DNA of 64,000 nucleotides from Sphingomonas prati (lineage in GTDB: Bacteria; Pseudomonadota; Alphaproteobacteria; Sphingomonadales; Sphingomonadaceae), in assembly GCF_014643515.1 (NCBI RefSeq), contig NZ_BMJP01000004.1, forward strand, positions 62,001 to 126,000, written 5' to 3'. Below the pieces are notes generated by a model. The model saw nothing but the letters and a program-made list of their open reading frames with translations. It was not told where the DNA came from and ran no database searches. Position 1 is the stretch's first letter. Each line of letters opens with the position of its first letter. Below are positions 8,691-19,600 of the stretch, in pieces. Position numbers and translations under genes: made by a program.

Positions 8691-8727
8691 CCGTTCCCCG
8701 GCGCTGGCCGGGGCCTAGACGCAACCG
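8691..8727. repeat. Dispersed repeat, CCGTTCCCCGGCGC...CCTAGA family
   Basis: The segment matches 36796-36831 in pattern: CCGTTCCCCGGCGC, five variable bases, GGGGCCTAGA, one variable base, GCAACC. Both copies sit immediately after the stop of a plus-strand gene. The GC-rich part can fold into a short hairpin. Confidence 0.65.
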
Positions 8728-8758
8728 CTCCCCCAGCGTGCGCCAGCAGGAACCCGAG

Positions 8759-9862
8759 ATGCTCGACCCCGTCACCCTCACCGCAGACCTGATCGCCTGC
8801 CCCAGCGTCACACCGCGCGACGCCGGCGCGCTCGACATTCTCACCATCGCACTCGAATCGATCGGCTTCGCGGTCGAAACCTTCTGGGCCGGCGAAGCCC
8901 CCGACGGCCCGGTCCGCAATCTCTTCGCCACGCGCGGCACCGGGGCGCCACACTTCGCCTTCGCCGGCCACACCGACGTCGTCCCCGCCTCACCCGAAGC
9001 GTTCGTCCCCACGATCAACGGCGCCCTGCTCCACGGCCGCGGCGCGGTTGATATGAAGGGTGCGATCGCCGCCTTCGCGGCCGCCGCCGCGCGCACGCCC
9101 GACCACCGCGGCACGATCAGCCTGATCATCACCGGCGACGAGGAAGGCCCCGCCACCCACGGCACCGTCGCGCTGATCGACTGGATGGCGGCACGCGGGA
9201 TCCGCCCGGACCTCTGCCTCGTCGGCGAGCCTACGTCCGAACGGCAACTCGGCGACACCATCAAGATCGGCCGCCGCGGCTCGGTCAACATGTGGATCGA
9301 TGTCGCCGGCACGCAGGGCCACGTCGCCTACCCGCACCTCGCCGACAACCCGATCCCGCGCCTGACCGCGATCCTAACCGCGGTCCAGGCGCTCGCGCTC
9401 GACGACGGGACCGACTGGTTCCAGCCGTCGAATCTGGAGGTCACCGACATCACCGTCGGCAACCCCGCCTCGAACGTTATCCCGGCCCACGCGTCCGCCC
9501 GCCTCAACATCCGCTTCAACGACCTCCACCGCGGCGACGCGCTCGTCGCCCGCGTCACCGACATCGTCACCGCGCATGGCGGCACGCTCACCGCAAAGGT
9601 CTCGGGCGAGGCATTCCTCACCGAACCTGGCCCGCTCGTCGACAGCGTCGCCGCGGCGATCCGCACGGTCGTCGGTATCGATCCGGTCCTGTCGACCGGC
9701 GGTGGCACGTCCGACGCGCGCTTCCTGTCGCGGCTCTGCCCGGTCGTCGAGTTCGGCCTGCTCAACGCCACGATGCACAAACAGGACGAAGCCGTCGCCA
9801 CCGCCGGCCTCCACGCCCTGACCGACATCTACGCCGAAATCCTGCGGACGACGCTAGTCTGA
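8759..9862 (+). CDS. dapE: Succinyl-diaminopimelate desuccinylase
   Basis: 367 residues, close to the family norm of about 375. Two-zinc peptidase M20 motifs are present: GHTDVVP near residue 68, GRGAVDMKGA near residue 97 with the bridging Asp, ITGDEEGP near residue 122 with the catalytic Glu, CLVGEPT near 155, and NATMHKQDEAV near residue 340. It cleaves N-succinyl-LL-diaminopimelate to LL-diaminopimelate and succinate for lysine and peptidoglycan synthesis. ATG 8759 is chosen because AGGA precedes it and upstream codons lie inside the GST gene. Confidence 0.94.
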   Translation: MLDPVTLTADLIACPSVTPRDAGALDILTIALESIGFAVETFWAGEAPDGPVRNLFATRGTGAPHFAFAGHTDVVPASPEAFVPTINGALLHGRGAVDMKGAIAAFAAAAARTPDHRGTISLIITGDEEGPATHGTVALIDWMAARGIRPDLCLVGEPTSERQLGDTIKIGRRGSVNMWIDVAGTQGHVAYPHLADNPIPRLTAILTAVQALALDDGTDWFQPSNLEVTDITVGNPASNVIPAHASARLNIRFNDLHRGDALVARVTDIVTAHGGTLTAKVSGEAFLTEPGPLVDSVAAAIRTVVGIDPVLSTGGGTSDARFLSRLCPVVEFGLLNATMHKQDEAVATAGLHALTDIYAEILRTTLV

Positions 9863-10070
9863 CCCTCCGCCCGGTGGAACCGCGACCGGCACCAGTTCCG
9901 CCCGTCCCGTTGCCTTGCCCAGCCTATGAACAGCGTGAAATCCGTCGCCGGCGGCACTGCGGATATCGCTACGTCTCCGACCGATCCGACAACATGGTCG
10001 GCCGTCCGGTTCTGCCCACCCAATTTTTTGGGGGTAGCCACCACGAACGACGGACCATACCCCGGGCCTC

Positions 10071-10853
10071 ATGAACATGCCGGCAAAAGAAGGCCTCTCG
10101 GCGCTCACGGAGAAGGAGAAACAGACCCTTCGTCTCATCGTTCGCGGTCATGACGCGAAATCGACTGCGCGCAGCCTCGGGCTGTCGGTCCACACCATCA
10201 ACGAACGGCTTCGGGATGCGCGGCGCAAGCTGGCGGTGTCGAGCAGTCGCGAGGCCGCACGCATCCTGTTTCAAGCCGACGGCGTCGACGCGACCGGACC
10301 GATCCCCGATTTATCGGGAAACACGGAAATCGGGGAAGACATCCCCCACCCCCCGGCCGAGCAGGAAAGCACGCCGACAGACGGCGCGGGTCGGCGCTTT
10401 CGCCGGCCCTGGATCATCATCGGAGGCTTTCTCATGACGTTCGCACTCGGCCTGTTGCTACTTGCCGTCACACCCCAGAGCGGATCCACCCCGACATCGA
10501 CGCAGCCCGCGTTGGCCGAGGCCCCCGATGCGCAAGCGGTGGAGACCGCGCGCCAATGGCTCGGCTTGCTCGATCAGGCCAATTGGGTGGAGAGTTACCG
10601 CGCGACCGGGGCCGCCTTCCAGAAACTGAACACTGTCGGGGCGTGGGCGGCGGCATCCGAGAAAGCGCGGCTGCCGTTGGGAAAGATGCTCACCCGCACC
10701 TTCCTCAGCCAGGAAAATCTGCCCGCGCCCCCCGCCGGCTATGAAGTGATGAAGTTTCGCACGCGCTTCGCCAACCAGGCCGAGGCGATCGAAACCGTCA
10801 CGCTCGATCGCGAGGATGGGCGCTGGCGCGTCGTGGGCGTGACGATCGGATAG
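10071..10853 (+). CDS. Membrane-tethered LuxR-type regulator with DUF4019-like domain
   Basis: 260 residues in three parts. Residues about 8-65 are a LuxR/GerE helix-turn-helix (LTEKEKQTLRLIVRGHDAKS, then SVHTINERLRDARRKL). An acidic linker leads to a membrane helix at about residues 119-138. The rest is a predicted periplasmic domain starting AVETARQWLGLLDQANW and matching the DUF4019 pattern. A DNA-binding head in the cytoplasm with a sensor domain outside implies one-component signalling across the membrane; the ligand and targets are unknown. There is no receiver domain. It stands alone between dapE and convergent genes. Confidence 0.82.
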   Translation: MNMPAKEGLSALTEKEKQTLRLIVRGHDAKSTARSLGLSVHTINERLRDARRKLAVSSSREAARILFQADGVDATGPIPDLSGNTEIGEDIPHPPAEQESTPTDGAGRRFRRPWIIIGGFLMTFALGLLLLAVTPQSGSTPTSTQPALAEAPDAQAVETARQWLGLLDQANWVESYRATGAAFQKLNTVGAWAAASEKARLPLGKMLTRTFLSQENLPAPPAGYEVMKFRTRFANQAEAIETVTLDREDGRWRVVGVTIG

Positions 10854-10910
10854 CACGGCCCGCCACCGGCCGGTTCGCCCCCCCGGATCCGCCGGCAGCC
10901 CCAACCGCTG

Positions 10911-11486
10911 CTACTCCCGCACCCGCCGCAGGATCACGTACAGCGCCCCCGCGCCACCATGCCGCGGGTGCGCGTTACGGACCGACGCGATGCGGGAGGC
11001 ATGCGACGACCCCATCAGCCAGTCGCCGATGACCGCGCGGATCGCGCCGCGCCCCGGCCGGTCGAGCGCGCTGCCGCGGACCTTCGGCGGTTTGCCCGTC
11101 ACCAGCAGCATCAGCCGCGCACCGTCGGCCAGCGCGCGCTGCAACCCCATCTCCAGCACACCATGCGCCTGGACCAGCGTGTAGCCGTGCAGATCGATCG
11201 TCACGTCCGGGCTCGCCATCCCACGCCGCAACCGCCGGTCCCAGCCGCCGTCCAGCGTCTCGCCCGGCCCGGCCGGCCGCGCGACGGGAGGACGCACCGG
11301 AGCCGCCACGCGAACCTGTGGCGCCAGTCGCTTCGTAACCTTGCCAGGTGAAGCCGGCGGCGGCGCGGCGACCGCTTCCAGCACATCCGCCTCCGGCAGC
11401 AACGGAACGGACGGATCGAGCGGGCGCACATCGGCGGTCACCCGCCGCCACAGCGCCTGTTCGTCAGGGCCGAGCCGCCGCCGCAC
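10911..11486 (-). CDS. Smr/MutS2 C-terminal domain protein
   Basis: 191 residues. The N-terminal half is a Pro/Ala-rich, probably flexible region. Residues about 95-190 form the Smr domain, with IDLHGYTLVQAH, LLVTGKPPKVRG and GGAGALYVILRR. Smr domains are DNA- or RNA-binding and often carry nuclease activity; free-standing bacterial forms are poorly characterised. The start lies 23 bases inside the end of mltA, so it is probably translated from the same message as MltA and the Tim44-like protein. Confidence 0.9.
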   Translation of the reverse strand: MRRRLGPDEQALWRRVTADVRPLDPSVPLLPEADVLEAVAAPPPASPGKVTKRLAPQVRVAAPVRPPVARPAGPGETLDGGWDRRLRRGMASPDVTIDLHGYTLVQAHGVLEMGLQRALADGARLMLLVTGKPPKVRGSALDRPGRGAIRAVIGDWLMGSSHASRIASVRNAHPRHGGAGALYVILRRVRE

Positions 11487-12783
11487 CGCCCGCCCCGCCG
11501 TTCAGCCGCGCCGCGGTCCCGATCGGCAGCAACAGCCACGCCTGCCCGCGCGCCGACATGCCGCCCGCCACCGTCCGCGCCTCCGCGCCCGACCCCCAAT
11601 AGGTGTCGAACCGGTTCGCGCCCTTGATCGCGCCGCCGGTATCCTGCGCCACCCACAGGCCACTCGCCTCGCCGTGGTCCATCGACAGGAACAGCGGCGC
11701 ACCGAGCGGCGTGAACGCCGGGTCCGCCGCCACCGTCGTGCGCCCCATCACCGGATAGCCCATCGCGCCGAGCGGCCCCGCGCCGCCCAGTTCGCGGAAG
11801 AACACATAGCTCTTGTTCGCGTTCATGATCGCCGCGCCGCCGTCCGGCTCCTGCCGCAACCGCGCGATGATGCCCTGCATCGACGTCGACTGGCCCGGCG
11901 CGAACAGCCCGCGGTCCTTCATGTACTTGCCGATACCGGTGTATTCGCGGCCGTTCTGCGTCGCATAGCCGACCCGCATGATCCCGCCGTCCGGCAGGCG
12001 CAGCAGGCCCGACCCCTGGACCTGCAGGAAGAACACCTCGATCGGATCCTTCCCCCACGCCACCACCGGCGCGCGGTAGCCGATCGCGCCGCTCTCGATC
12101 GCCGCGCGGTCGGGATACAGCCCAAGCGTCGTGCCCTTCACCTGCCCACGGATCTTGCGACCCTTCAGGTCCGCCGCGAACTGCCCCAGGTCGACATCGA
12201 CTAGGTCGCTAGGACGCCCGTAGATCGGCACGTCATAGCCCGAGCGACGGACGCGCGACCCGGCGATCTCCGGCTCATAGTATCCGGTCGCGAACGCCTG
12301 TCCGCTGCCCACCACGACAGGCTCCAGATAGCGCGCGAAGAAGTCGAGCGCATTCGCCCGCCCCCATCCCGCCGCCGCGGTACAGGCCGGCACCCAGTCC
12401 GCCCCACGCGTCAAACCACTCCGATCGGTCCGCTTGATCAGCGACGGACAACTCGTCCGGAACGCCGCCAGCGCCGCCAGCGCCTCCGCCTCGGTCGCAC
12501 CCAGCGCGGCAAAGGCCGGACCGGCTCGCACGCCGGACGCAACGGCAGTGTCGGCCTGAGGCGCCAGATAAGGCGGCATCACCGGCGGCACGACGGCGCG
12601 CGGCACGATCCGCTTGGGACCGGGCGTCAAGCTCGTCGGCGTCGCCAACGGAGCAGAAGACGACGGGGCCGGCGTAGCCTCAGGCGCGACCGGCGCAGTC
12701 TGCACGCCGCCCGACTGCGGCGCGGCGCATCCGGCCAGCGCTAGAACCAGCGCCGCTGCGCCGACGCGAAGTTGCCAGATCAC
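11464..12783 (-). CDS. mltA: Membrane-bound lytic murein transglycosylase A
   Basis: 439 residues from GTG 12783. The N-terminus VIWQLRVGAAALVLALAGC is a lipoprotein signal with lipobox LAGC, so the mature protein is lipid-anchored. After a Pro/Ala-rich linker come the MltA domain (residues about 150-300, with FATGYYEPE) and the C-terminal 3D domain with the Asp triad (AQDTGGAIKGANRFD). It cleaves peptidoglycan glycan strands to 1,6-anhydro products. The start overlaps the upstream Tim44-like gene stop (GTGA), and an earlier ATG would bury the lipobox about 40 residues in. Confidence 0.93.
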   Translation of the reverse strand: MIWQLRVGAAALVLALAGCAAPQSGGVQTAPVAPEATPAPSSSAPLATPTSLTPGPKRIVPRAVVPPVMPPYLAPQADTAVASGVRAGPAFAALGATEAEALAALAAFRTSCPSLIKRTDRSGLTRGADWVPACTAAAGWGRANALDFFARYLEPVVVGSGQAFATGYYEPEIAGSRVRRSGYDVPIYGRPSDLVDVDLGQFAADLKGRKIRGQVKGTTLGLYPDRAAIESGAIGYRAPVVAWGKDPIEVFFLQVQGSGLLRLPDGGIMRVGYATQNGREYTGIGKYMKDRGLFAPGQSTSMQGIIARLRQEPDGGAAIMNANKSYVFFRELGGAGPLGAMGYPVMGRTTVAADPAFTPLGAPLFLSMDHGEASGLWVAQDTGGAIKGANRFDTYWGSGAEARTVAGGMSARGQAWLLLPIGTAARLNGGAGGAAAARP

Positions 12784-13424
12784 GCCGCTTCGTCTGTTTC
12801 GATCAGGATCCAGTTGGGATCGCTCGCGCGGATGGTGCGCGCAAACGTCCAAACGTCGTGCGTGGCGACCGCATCGCTTACCGAACCGGCAATCACGACA
12901 CCCTCAGCATCGCGCGTCACCGCGGCGATGTCTGCATCGAACCGCACCACGATCGACGCGGTCTGACCATCGACGCGCACCGCATCGATCATCGCCCGCT
13001 CGATTGACACGAGTCGATTGTCGAGCACATGCCCGGCCTCACGCCGATCGGCGATCGCCTCCAGGAAAGCATCACGCACGTCGGCATCGACCAGCCGACC
13101 CAGCGCGTCCTCGTCCCCGGCCCAATAGGCCTCCAGGATCATGCGATACGCGGACCGCGCGCCCTCGAGGAACATCGCGGGGTCGAACTGCGGGTCCGCG
13201 GCGATCAACGCGCGCAGGCCGTTATGCGCCTGCGGTTCGATCATCGGTTCGGTGGTGGCCTCCGGCTTCGCGTCGACCACGGTGCGCGGCAAGGCAGCGG
13301 TCGCCGCTTTGGTCTCGACCGGCTTCACGATCGGCTGCTCATGCCCGGTCCGTTTGCCGAGCACGCTGTATAGCCGCAACCCGACGAAGAAGAAGACCAG
13401 TGCCAGAATAATGATCGTTTCCAC
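12780..13424 (-). CDS. Tim44/TimA family putative adaptor protein
   Basis: 214 residues from GTG 13424, chosen because it follows GGAGG and places the membrane anchor (ETIIILALVFFFVGLRLYSV) at the extreme N-terminus. A variable linker follows, then a Tim44-like domain from about residue 75 (FDPAMFLEGARSAYRMILEA). The mitochondrial relative tethers Hsp70 to the import channel; the alphaproteobacterial protein is inner-membrane-anchored and its partner is not established. Position directly upstream of mltA, with overlapping stop and start, is a recurrent arrangement. Confidence 0.88.
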   Translation of the reverse strand: METIIILALVFFFVGLRLYSVLGKRTGHEQPIVKPVETKAATAALPRTVVDAKPEATTEPMIEPQAHNGLRALIAADPQFDPAMFLEGARSAYRMILEAYWAGDEDALGRLVDADVRDAFLEAIADRREAGHVLDNRLVSIERAMIDAVRVDGQTASIVVRFDADIAAVTRDAEGVVIAGSVSDAVATHDVWTFARTIRASDPNWILIETDEAA

Positions 13425-13536
13425 CGAGCCTCCGAACGCTCTGTCGGATACGCAGATCGCATCCGGCACTAGATATAGGCGCTCGACGCCGATCTTCCAA
13501 ATCCGCCGCGTGCGATATCGCCCCCCCGGGCCGGCA

Positions 13537-14121
13537 TCAGCTCCGGTGCGTGTCGATCCGTGCCTGCAACGCCGCCACCTGTTCCTTCAACGCCGCGATC
13601 TCGTCGTTCACCACCGCCGGCACCGCCTCGCCATTGGCGTCCTTTGTCTCCGGATCCAGCGGCCCGCCCGGCACCAGCGGCGGCTTGAACGCGCTCGCCG
13701 CCGCCTCGAACATCTCCAGGTTGCGCTTGGCGATCTCCGCGAACGGGCCACCGGAGAACGCCCCCTCCATTGCGGACCGGAACTGCAACTGGTTGCGCTT
13801 GAACGCGTCCATCGACGCTTCCAGATATTGTGGCACCATCGACTGCATGTTGTCGCCGTACAGACCGATCAACTGGCGCAGGAACCCGACCGGCAGCATC
13901 GTCTGCCCGCGGGTCTCTTCCTCCATGATGATCTGGGTCAGCACGTTGTGCGTGATGTCTTCTTCGGACTTGGCGTCGATGACCTTGAACTCGCGACCGG
14001 CCCGGGTCATCACCGCCAGATGTTCCAGCGTGATGTAGCTGGAAGAGTCGGTGTCATAGAGACGCCGGTTCGCGTATTTCTTGATAATGACGACGCCCGA
14101 ACCACCCGAAGACTTGCCCAT
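13537..14121 (-). CDS. phaR: Polyhydroxyalkanoate synthesis repressor PhaR
   Basis: 194 residues. The N-terminal DNA-binding PHB_acc_N domain contains VVIIKKYANRRLYDTDSSSY, and the following PHB accumulation region includes LPVGFLRQLIGLYGDNMQ. A C-terminal coiled coil (EIAALKEQVAALQARID) suggests oligomerisation. PhaR represses phasin and PHA genes until it is titrated onto nascent polymer granules. AAGGAA lies 6 bases before ATG. Its start codon overlaps, head to head, the start of the divergent PhaC-like gene. Confidence 0.95.
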   Translation of the reverse strand: MGKSSGGSGVVIIKKYANRRLYDTDSSSYITLEHLAVMTRAGREFKVIDAKSEEDITHNVLTQIIMEEETRGQTMLPVGFLRQLIGLYGDNMQSMVPQYLEASMDAFKRNQLQFRSAMEGAFSGGPFAEIAKRNLEMFEAAASAFKPPLVPGGPLDPETKDANGEAVPAVVNDEIAALKEQVAALQARIDTHRS

Positions 14122-15229
14122 GCCCGTTTCCTTCGCCCCCGAAAACCCATCGGTAGCACCGAAAGATGCGGCGTCGCAACACAGGCCCCGCCCCCTGCCG
14201 CTGTTCCTCGAAATGGTGCGCCGCGAGACGACCGACGCGCCCGAACGGCTGACCGCGGCCCTCGCCGGTCTGCGCCGTTACCAGCAGGCAGCACGCCCCA
14301 CGCCACCGCCGCCCGCCCCCATCCTCGCGCGGGCCGGCCGTGCCGTGCTGCGCGACTATGGCGGTCCCGCCGACGCGCCCACGGTCGTGTTCGTGCCCTC
14401 GCTCATCAACCCGCCCTCGGTGCTCGATCTCACGCCCGACCGCTCTCTCCTCCGCTGGCTGGCAACGCAGGGCCTCCGCCCGATGCTCGTCGACTGGGGC
14501 GGGCCCACCCCGGCGGACGCGAACCAGAACATCGCCGCCCATGTCGAACAGATGCTCCTCCCGCTGCTCGATGCCGCCCAAGCGCTGGACAGCCGAAACA
14601 CCCCGCCCGCACTCGTCGGCTACTGCCTGGGCGGCACGATGGCGATCGCCGCCGCCGCCGCGCGCCCGGTGGCGGCACTTGCGCTGCTCGCCGCCCCCTG
14701 GTCGTTCGCCGGCTTCCCGGACGACTCACGCGCCGGCCTGGCGAAGCTCTGGACCGATGCCGCCCCCGCCACCCGCCAGCTCGGCCTGTTGCCGATGGAG
14801 CTGTTGCAGGCGGTGTTCTGGCAGCTCGACCCCGCCCGCACCGTCGCGCGCTTCGTCGATTTCGCCACCCGCCCCGACATCGCCGCGCATGTCGGGCTGG
14901 AGGACTGGGCCAATGACGGCCCACCCATCGCACTCGCCGCCGGGCAAGAGCTGTTCGAAGGGCTGTTCCGCGACGACCTGCCCGGCCGCGGCCTCTGGAC
15001 CGTCGCCGGCGGCCCGGTCGATCCGGCAGCGATCGCCTGCCCGATCCTCGACATCGTCTCGACCAGCGACCGGATCGTCCCCGCCGCCTCGGCGCTGTCG
15101 AACCGGCTCCCCCACGCCGCCCGGCTGTCGCTCGATCTCGGCCATGTCGGCATGGTCGTCGGCCGCCAGGGTCCCGAACGGCTTTGGAAACCGCTGCGCG
15201 ACTGGCTTTTACACCCGGCCGCCGGCTGA
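14120..15229 (+). CDS. PHA synthase-like alpha/beta hydrolase (PhaC-related)
   Basis: 369 residues. An alpha/beta-hydrolase fold with the lipase-like box GYCLGGT places a cysteine nucleophile at about residue 169, the hallmark of PHA synthases rather than esterases. LDIVSTSDRIVP supplies the Asp and LGHVGMVVG the His. The length is near class III PhaC (about 355) and far below class I (about 590). Flanking phaR and thiolase genes support a role in polyester metabolism. The start is uncertain: ATG 14120 has no clear ribosome site and overlaps the phaR start on the other strand; an alternative is ATG 14212. Confidence 0.8.
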   Translation: MPVSFAPENPSVAPKDAASQHRPRPLPLFLEMVRRETTDAPERLTAALAGLRRYQQAARPTPPPPAPILARAGRAVLRDYGGPADAPTVVFVPSLINPPSVLDLTPDRSLLRWLATQGLRPMLVDWGGPTPADANQNIAAHVEQMLLPLLDAAQALDSRNTPPALVGYCLGGTMAIAAAAARPVAALALLAAPWSFAGFPDDSRAGLAKLWTDAAPATRQLGLLPMELLQAVFWQLDPARTVARFVDFATRPDIAAHVGLEDWANDGPPIALAAGQELFEGLFRDDLPGRGLWTVAGGPVDPAAIACPILDIVSTSDRIVPAASALSNRLPHAARLSLDLGHVGMVVGRQGPERLWKPLRDWLLHPAAG

Positions 15230-15263
15230 TAGACGGTGTCGGATAATCTGAACGGAGAGATGC

Positions 15264-16436
<1,173 letters not shown>

Positions 16437-16618
16437 GCGCTTCATTGTGATTGCTTAACTTATGACGCCTTACTGACAGTCCTGTTGCAAGTTTGAGACA
16501 CAGCGCAACAATCTGCAATATTGGCGCCTGAATGCCCGATTAACGGCTTGCCGGCTTATGCCGGTGCGACATGATGGCCCCTCTTCGATGCATGTACGCA
16601 TCATGAACAGGGGACATC

Positions 16619-19600
16619 ATGTTGAAGCCACGCTTTCTGGCTGCGAGCGCGCTCGCCGGTACCTTCCTGCTCCTGGCGACGCCGTCGCTGGCGCAGACGT
16701 CCAACGAACGGGCGACCACCGGAACGAACGACATTGATCCGTCGCGCCCTGTGACCGGATCGATCGCGACGGAAGAAGACGCGGCGGCCGACGGTGACTC
16801 GGTCGTCGTTACCGGGTCGCGCATCCGTCGCGCCGGTTTCGACACGCTCGAGCCCGCAACTGTCGTTTCCAGCGAGTATCTCCAGGCGCGCGGCCTGACC
16901 AACGTTGCCGACGCGCTGAACGAGCTCCCCGGCTTCGGCGTCGGCGTGTCCCCGGAAGGCGGCCAGTCCGGCTTCGGCGTGGGCCAGAATTTCGTCAGCC
17001 GCTTCGGTCTTGGGTCCGCCCGCACGCTGACGCTGGTCAATGGCCGCCGCTTCGTGTCAACCAACGCTCCGTCGATCTTCGGGAACACCCCCGGGCTCCA
17101 GGTCGATCTGAACGTCGTCCCTGCCCAGCTGATCGACCGGATCGAAAATGTCGCCATCGGCGGCGCCCCGACCTACGGTTCGGATGCGATCGCTGGCACC
17201 GTCAACGTGATCCTGAAGCGCAATTACGAAGGCGTGAACATCTCCGGCCTGGGTGGCCTCACCAGCCGCGGCGACAATGGCCGCTACAATCTCGCGGTCG
17301 TCGCCGGGCATAACTTCGCCGAGGGCCGCGGCAACATCACCGTCGCTGGCAGCTACGATAAGTCCAACGGCGTACTCGGCAACGCCCGCCGCCGTCTGCG
17401 CGAAAGCATCCTGACCGGCACGAACCCGCTGGCCGGATCGGCGGTTGCCAACCTGAACGGGCGGACGCCCGCCACCGACGGTCGCCTGAACCCGAACGTG
17501 CCGTTCAACACCGGCAACGCAGACGGCATCCCCAACTCGGTCTTCATCCGTGACGGACGCATCTTCTCGCTAACCGCAGGCGGCCTGTTGCTGCCGTCCA
17601 CCGGAACGACGACGCTCGCCAACGGGCTGCCGCGCGGGTTCGGCGCCGCCAACACGCTGGTGCAGTTCGATCCCAGCGGCAACATCGTCCCGTTCAATCC
17701 CGGCATCACCTTCGGCGGCCAGAATGCCAGCGGCGGCGACGGTTTCCTGCTGAACGATACGACCCAGCTGACGTCCGGACTCGAACGGATCACGGGCAAT
17801 ATCCTCGCCAACTACGAACTGACCGATAACGTCCGCGCCTTCTTCGAGGGCACTTATTACCGTGCGAACGCACGCGAACTGGCTGACCAGTCGATCTACA
17901 ACGCGACGCTGTTCGGCGGCGTCTCCGCACCGCTTACCTTCCAGTCGAACGATCCGCGGCTCTCCGCGCAGGCTCGTGCCCAGCTGGCCGCGCTGGGCGC
18001 CACCAGCTTCCGCCTGTCGCGTGCGTCGACGGATCTGGTGAACAACAACGCCAGTTCCCGGACCGAGGTCTATCGCGGCGTCGCCGGGATCCAGAGCGAC
18101 TTCGATCTGTTCGGCAAGGCGTTCAATTTCGAAGCGTCCGCCAACTACGGCCGCAGCGAAGGCACCTTCTTCGCCAACGTCCTGAACCAGCAGCGTTTCG
18201 TGAACGCGATCAACAACTGCCAGCCCGCGACCGCCGCGACGAAGGTCAATCCCGACGCTCTGCTGCCGGTGGTGGACGCCGCCTGCGTCCCGCTGAACGT
18301 GTTCGGCCAGAACCAGTCGTCGGCAGCCGCCCGTGCCTACGTCACCGGCGTCACGAAGGCGCGATCCACGCTGGAACAGCAGGTCTATAACATCAACTTC
18401 GGCACCTCGGACCTGATCAATCCCTATGGCGCCGGTCCGGTCGGCTTCAACGTCGGCTATGAACATCGCAACGAGAAGGCGAGCTTCAATCCCGACGCGT
18501 TCCAGCTTGCCGGTCTCGGCCGTTCGGTGCCGATCGGCGGCACTTCCGGCGAGTTCAACACGGACGAGCTGTTCGGCGAGCTCCTGATTCCCGTCGTCGG
18601 CCCGCTCAACAACATCCCGTTGGTCGATTCGATCGATCTCGAGGCGAAGGCGCGCTACGTTCAGAATTCGATCAACGGCGGTTTCACGACCTACACGTTC
18701 GGCGGCCGCTACAGCCCGGTCCGCGGTATCCAGTTCCGCGGCAACTACACGCGCTCGCTTCGCGCACCCGTCGTGACGGAGGCCTTCACACCCCAGTCGC
18801 CGGCGTTCAACACCTTCAACGATCCATGCGATTCGACGCAGATCGCCAGCGGTACCAACCCGGCCGTCCGGCAACGAAATTGCGCCGCCTTCTACGAATC
18901 CTACGGCCTGAACGGCGCGACGTTCATCTCGGCGGCACGCCTCGCGACGGTGCCGACCCTGACCGGCGGCAACCCGGATCTCGATAACGAAGCCGCCCGG
19001 TCCTACACCTACGGTGTGGTGCTCCAGCCGCGCTTCATTCCTCGCTTTCGGGTGGCGGTCGACTGGAACCGAATCCGGATCAAGGGCAATATCGTCCAGC
19101 TGTCGAACATTAACGTCGCCGAGGGTTGCTACGACAACCCGGACTTCGACACGTCCGACGTCGACAACGCGAACCAGTTCTGCTCGCTGATCACGCGCGT
19201 CCGCAGCGCCGATGCCGCCCGAAACGGTCAGCTCAGCAACGACGCCGCCGCGCCTGCGCTTCGCACGACCTTCGTCAACGGCGCTTATCAGACCATGAAA
19301 GGTCTGACGGCCGACATGGAGTATAATTTCCCGCTCGACGGGATCGGCATGGCGGACAGCCGCATCGATCTGGCGGGGAATTTCTTCTACCTGCAGAGCC
19401 TGACGAATTCGAACAACGGGGTCACCGTCACGCGGCAGGCCGGCGCCATCAACAATCCGAAATATACGGCGCAGGGCAATGTGGGCTTCACGCGCGACGT
19501 GTTCGGGATCGATTTCCAGGCGAACTACCAGAGCGGCGTCGTCTACCTCCGCTCCAATACGGTCGAAACGCAGGATATCCTGAAGCTCGGCGACTACTGG

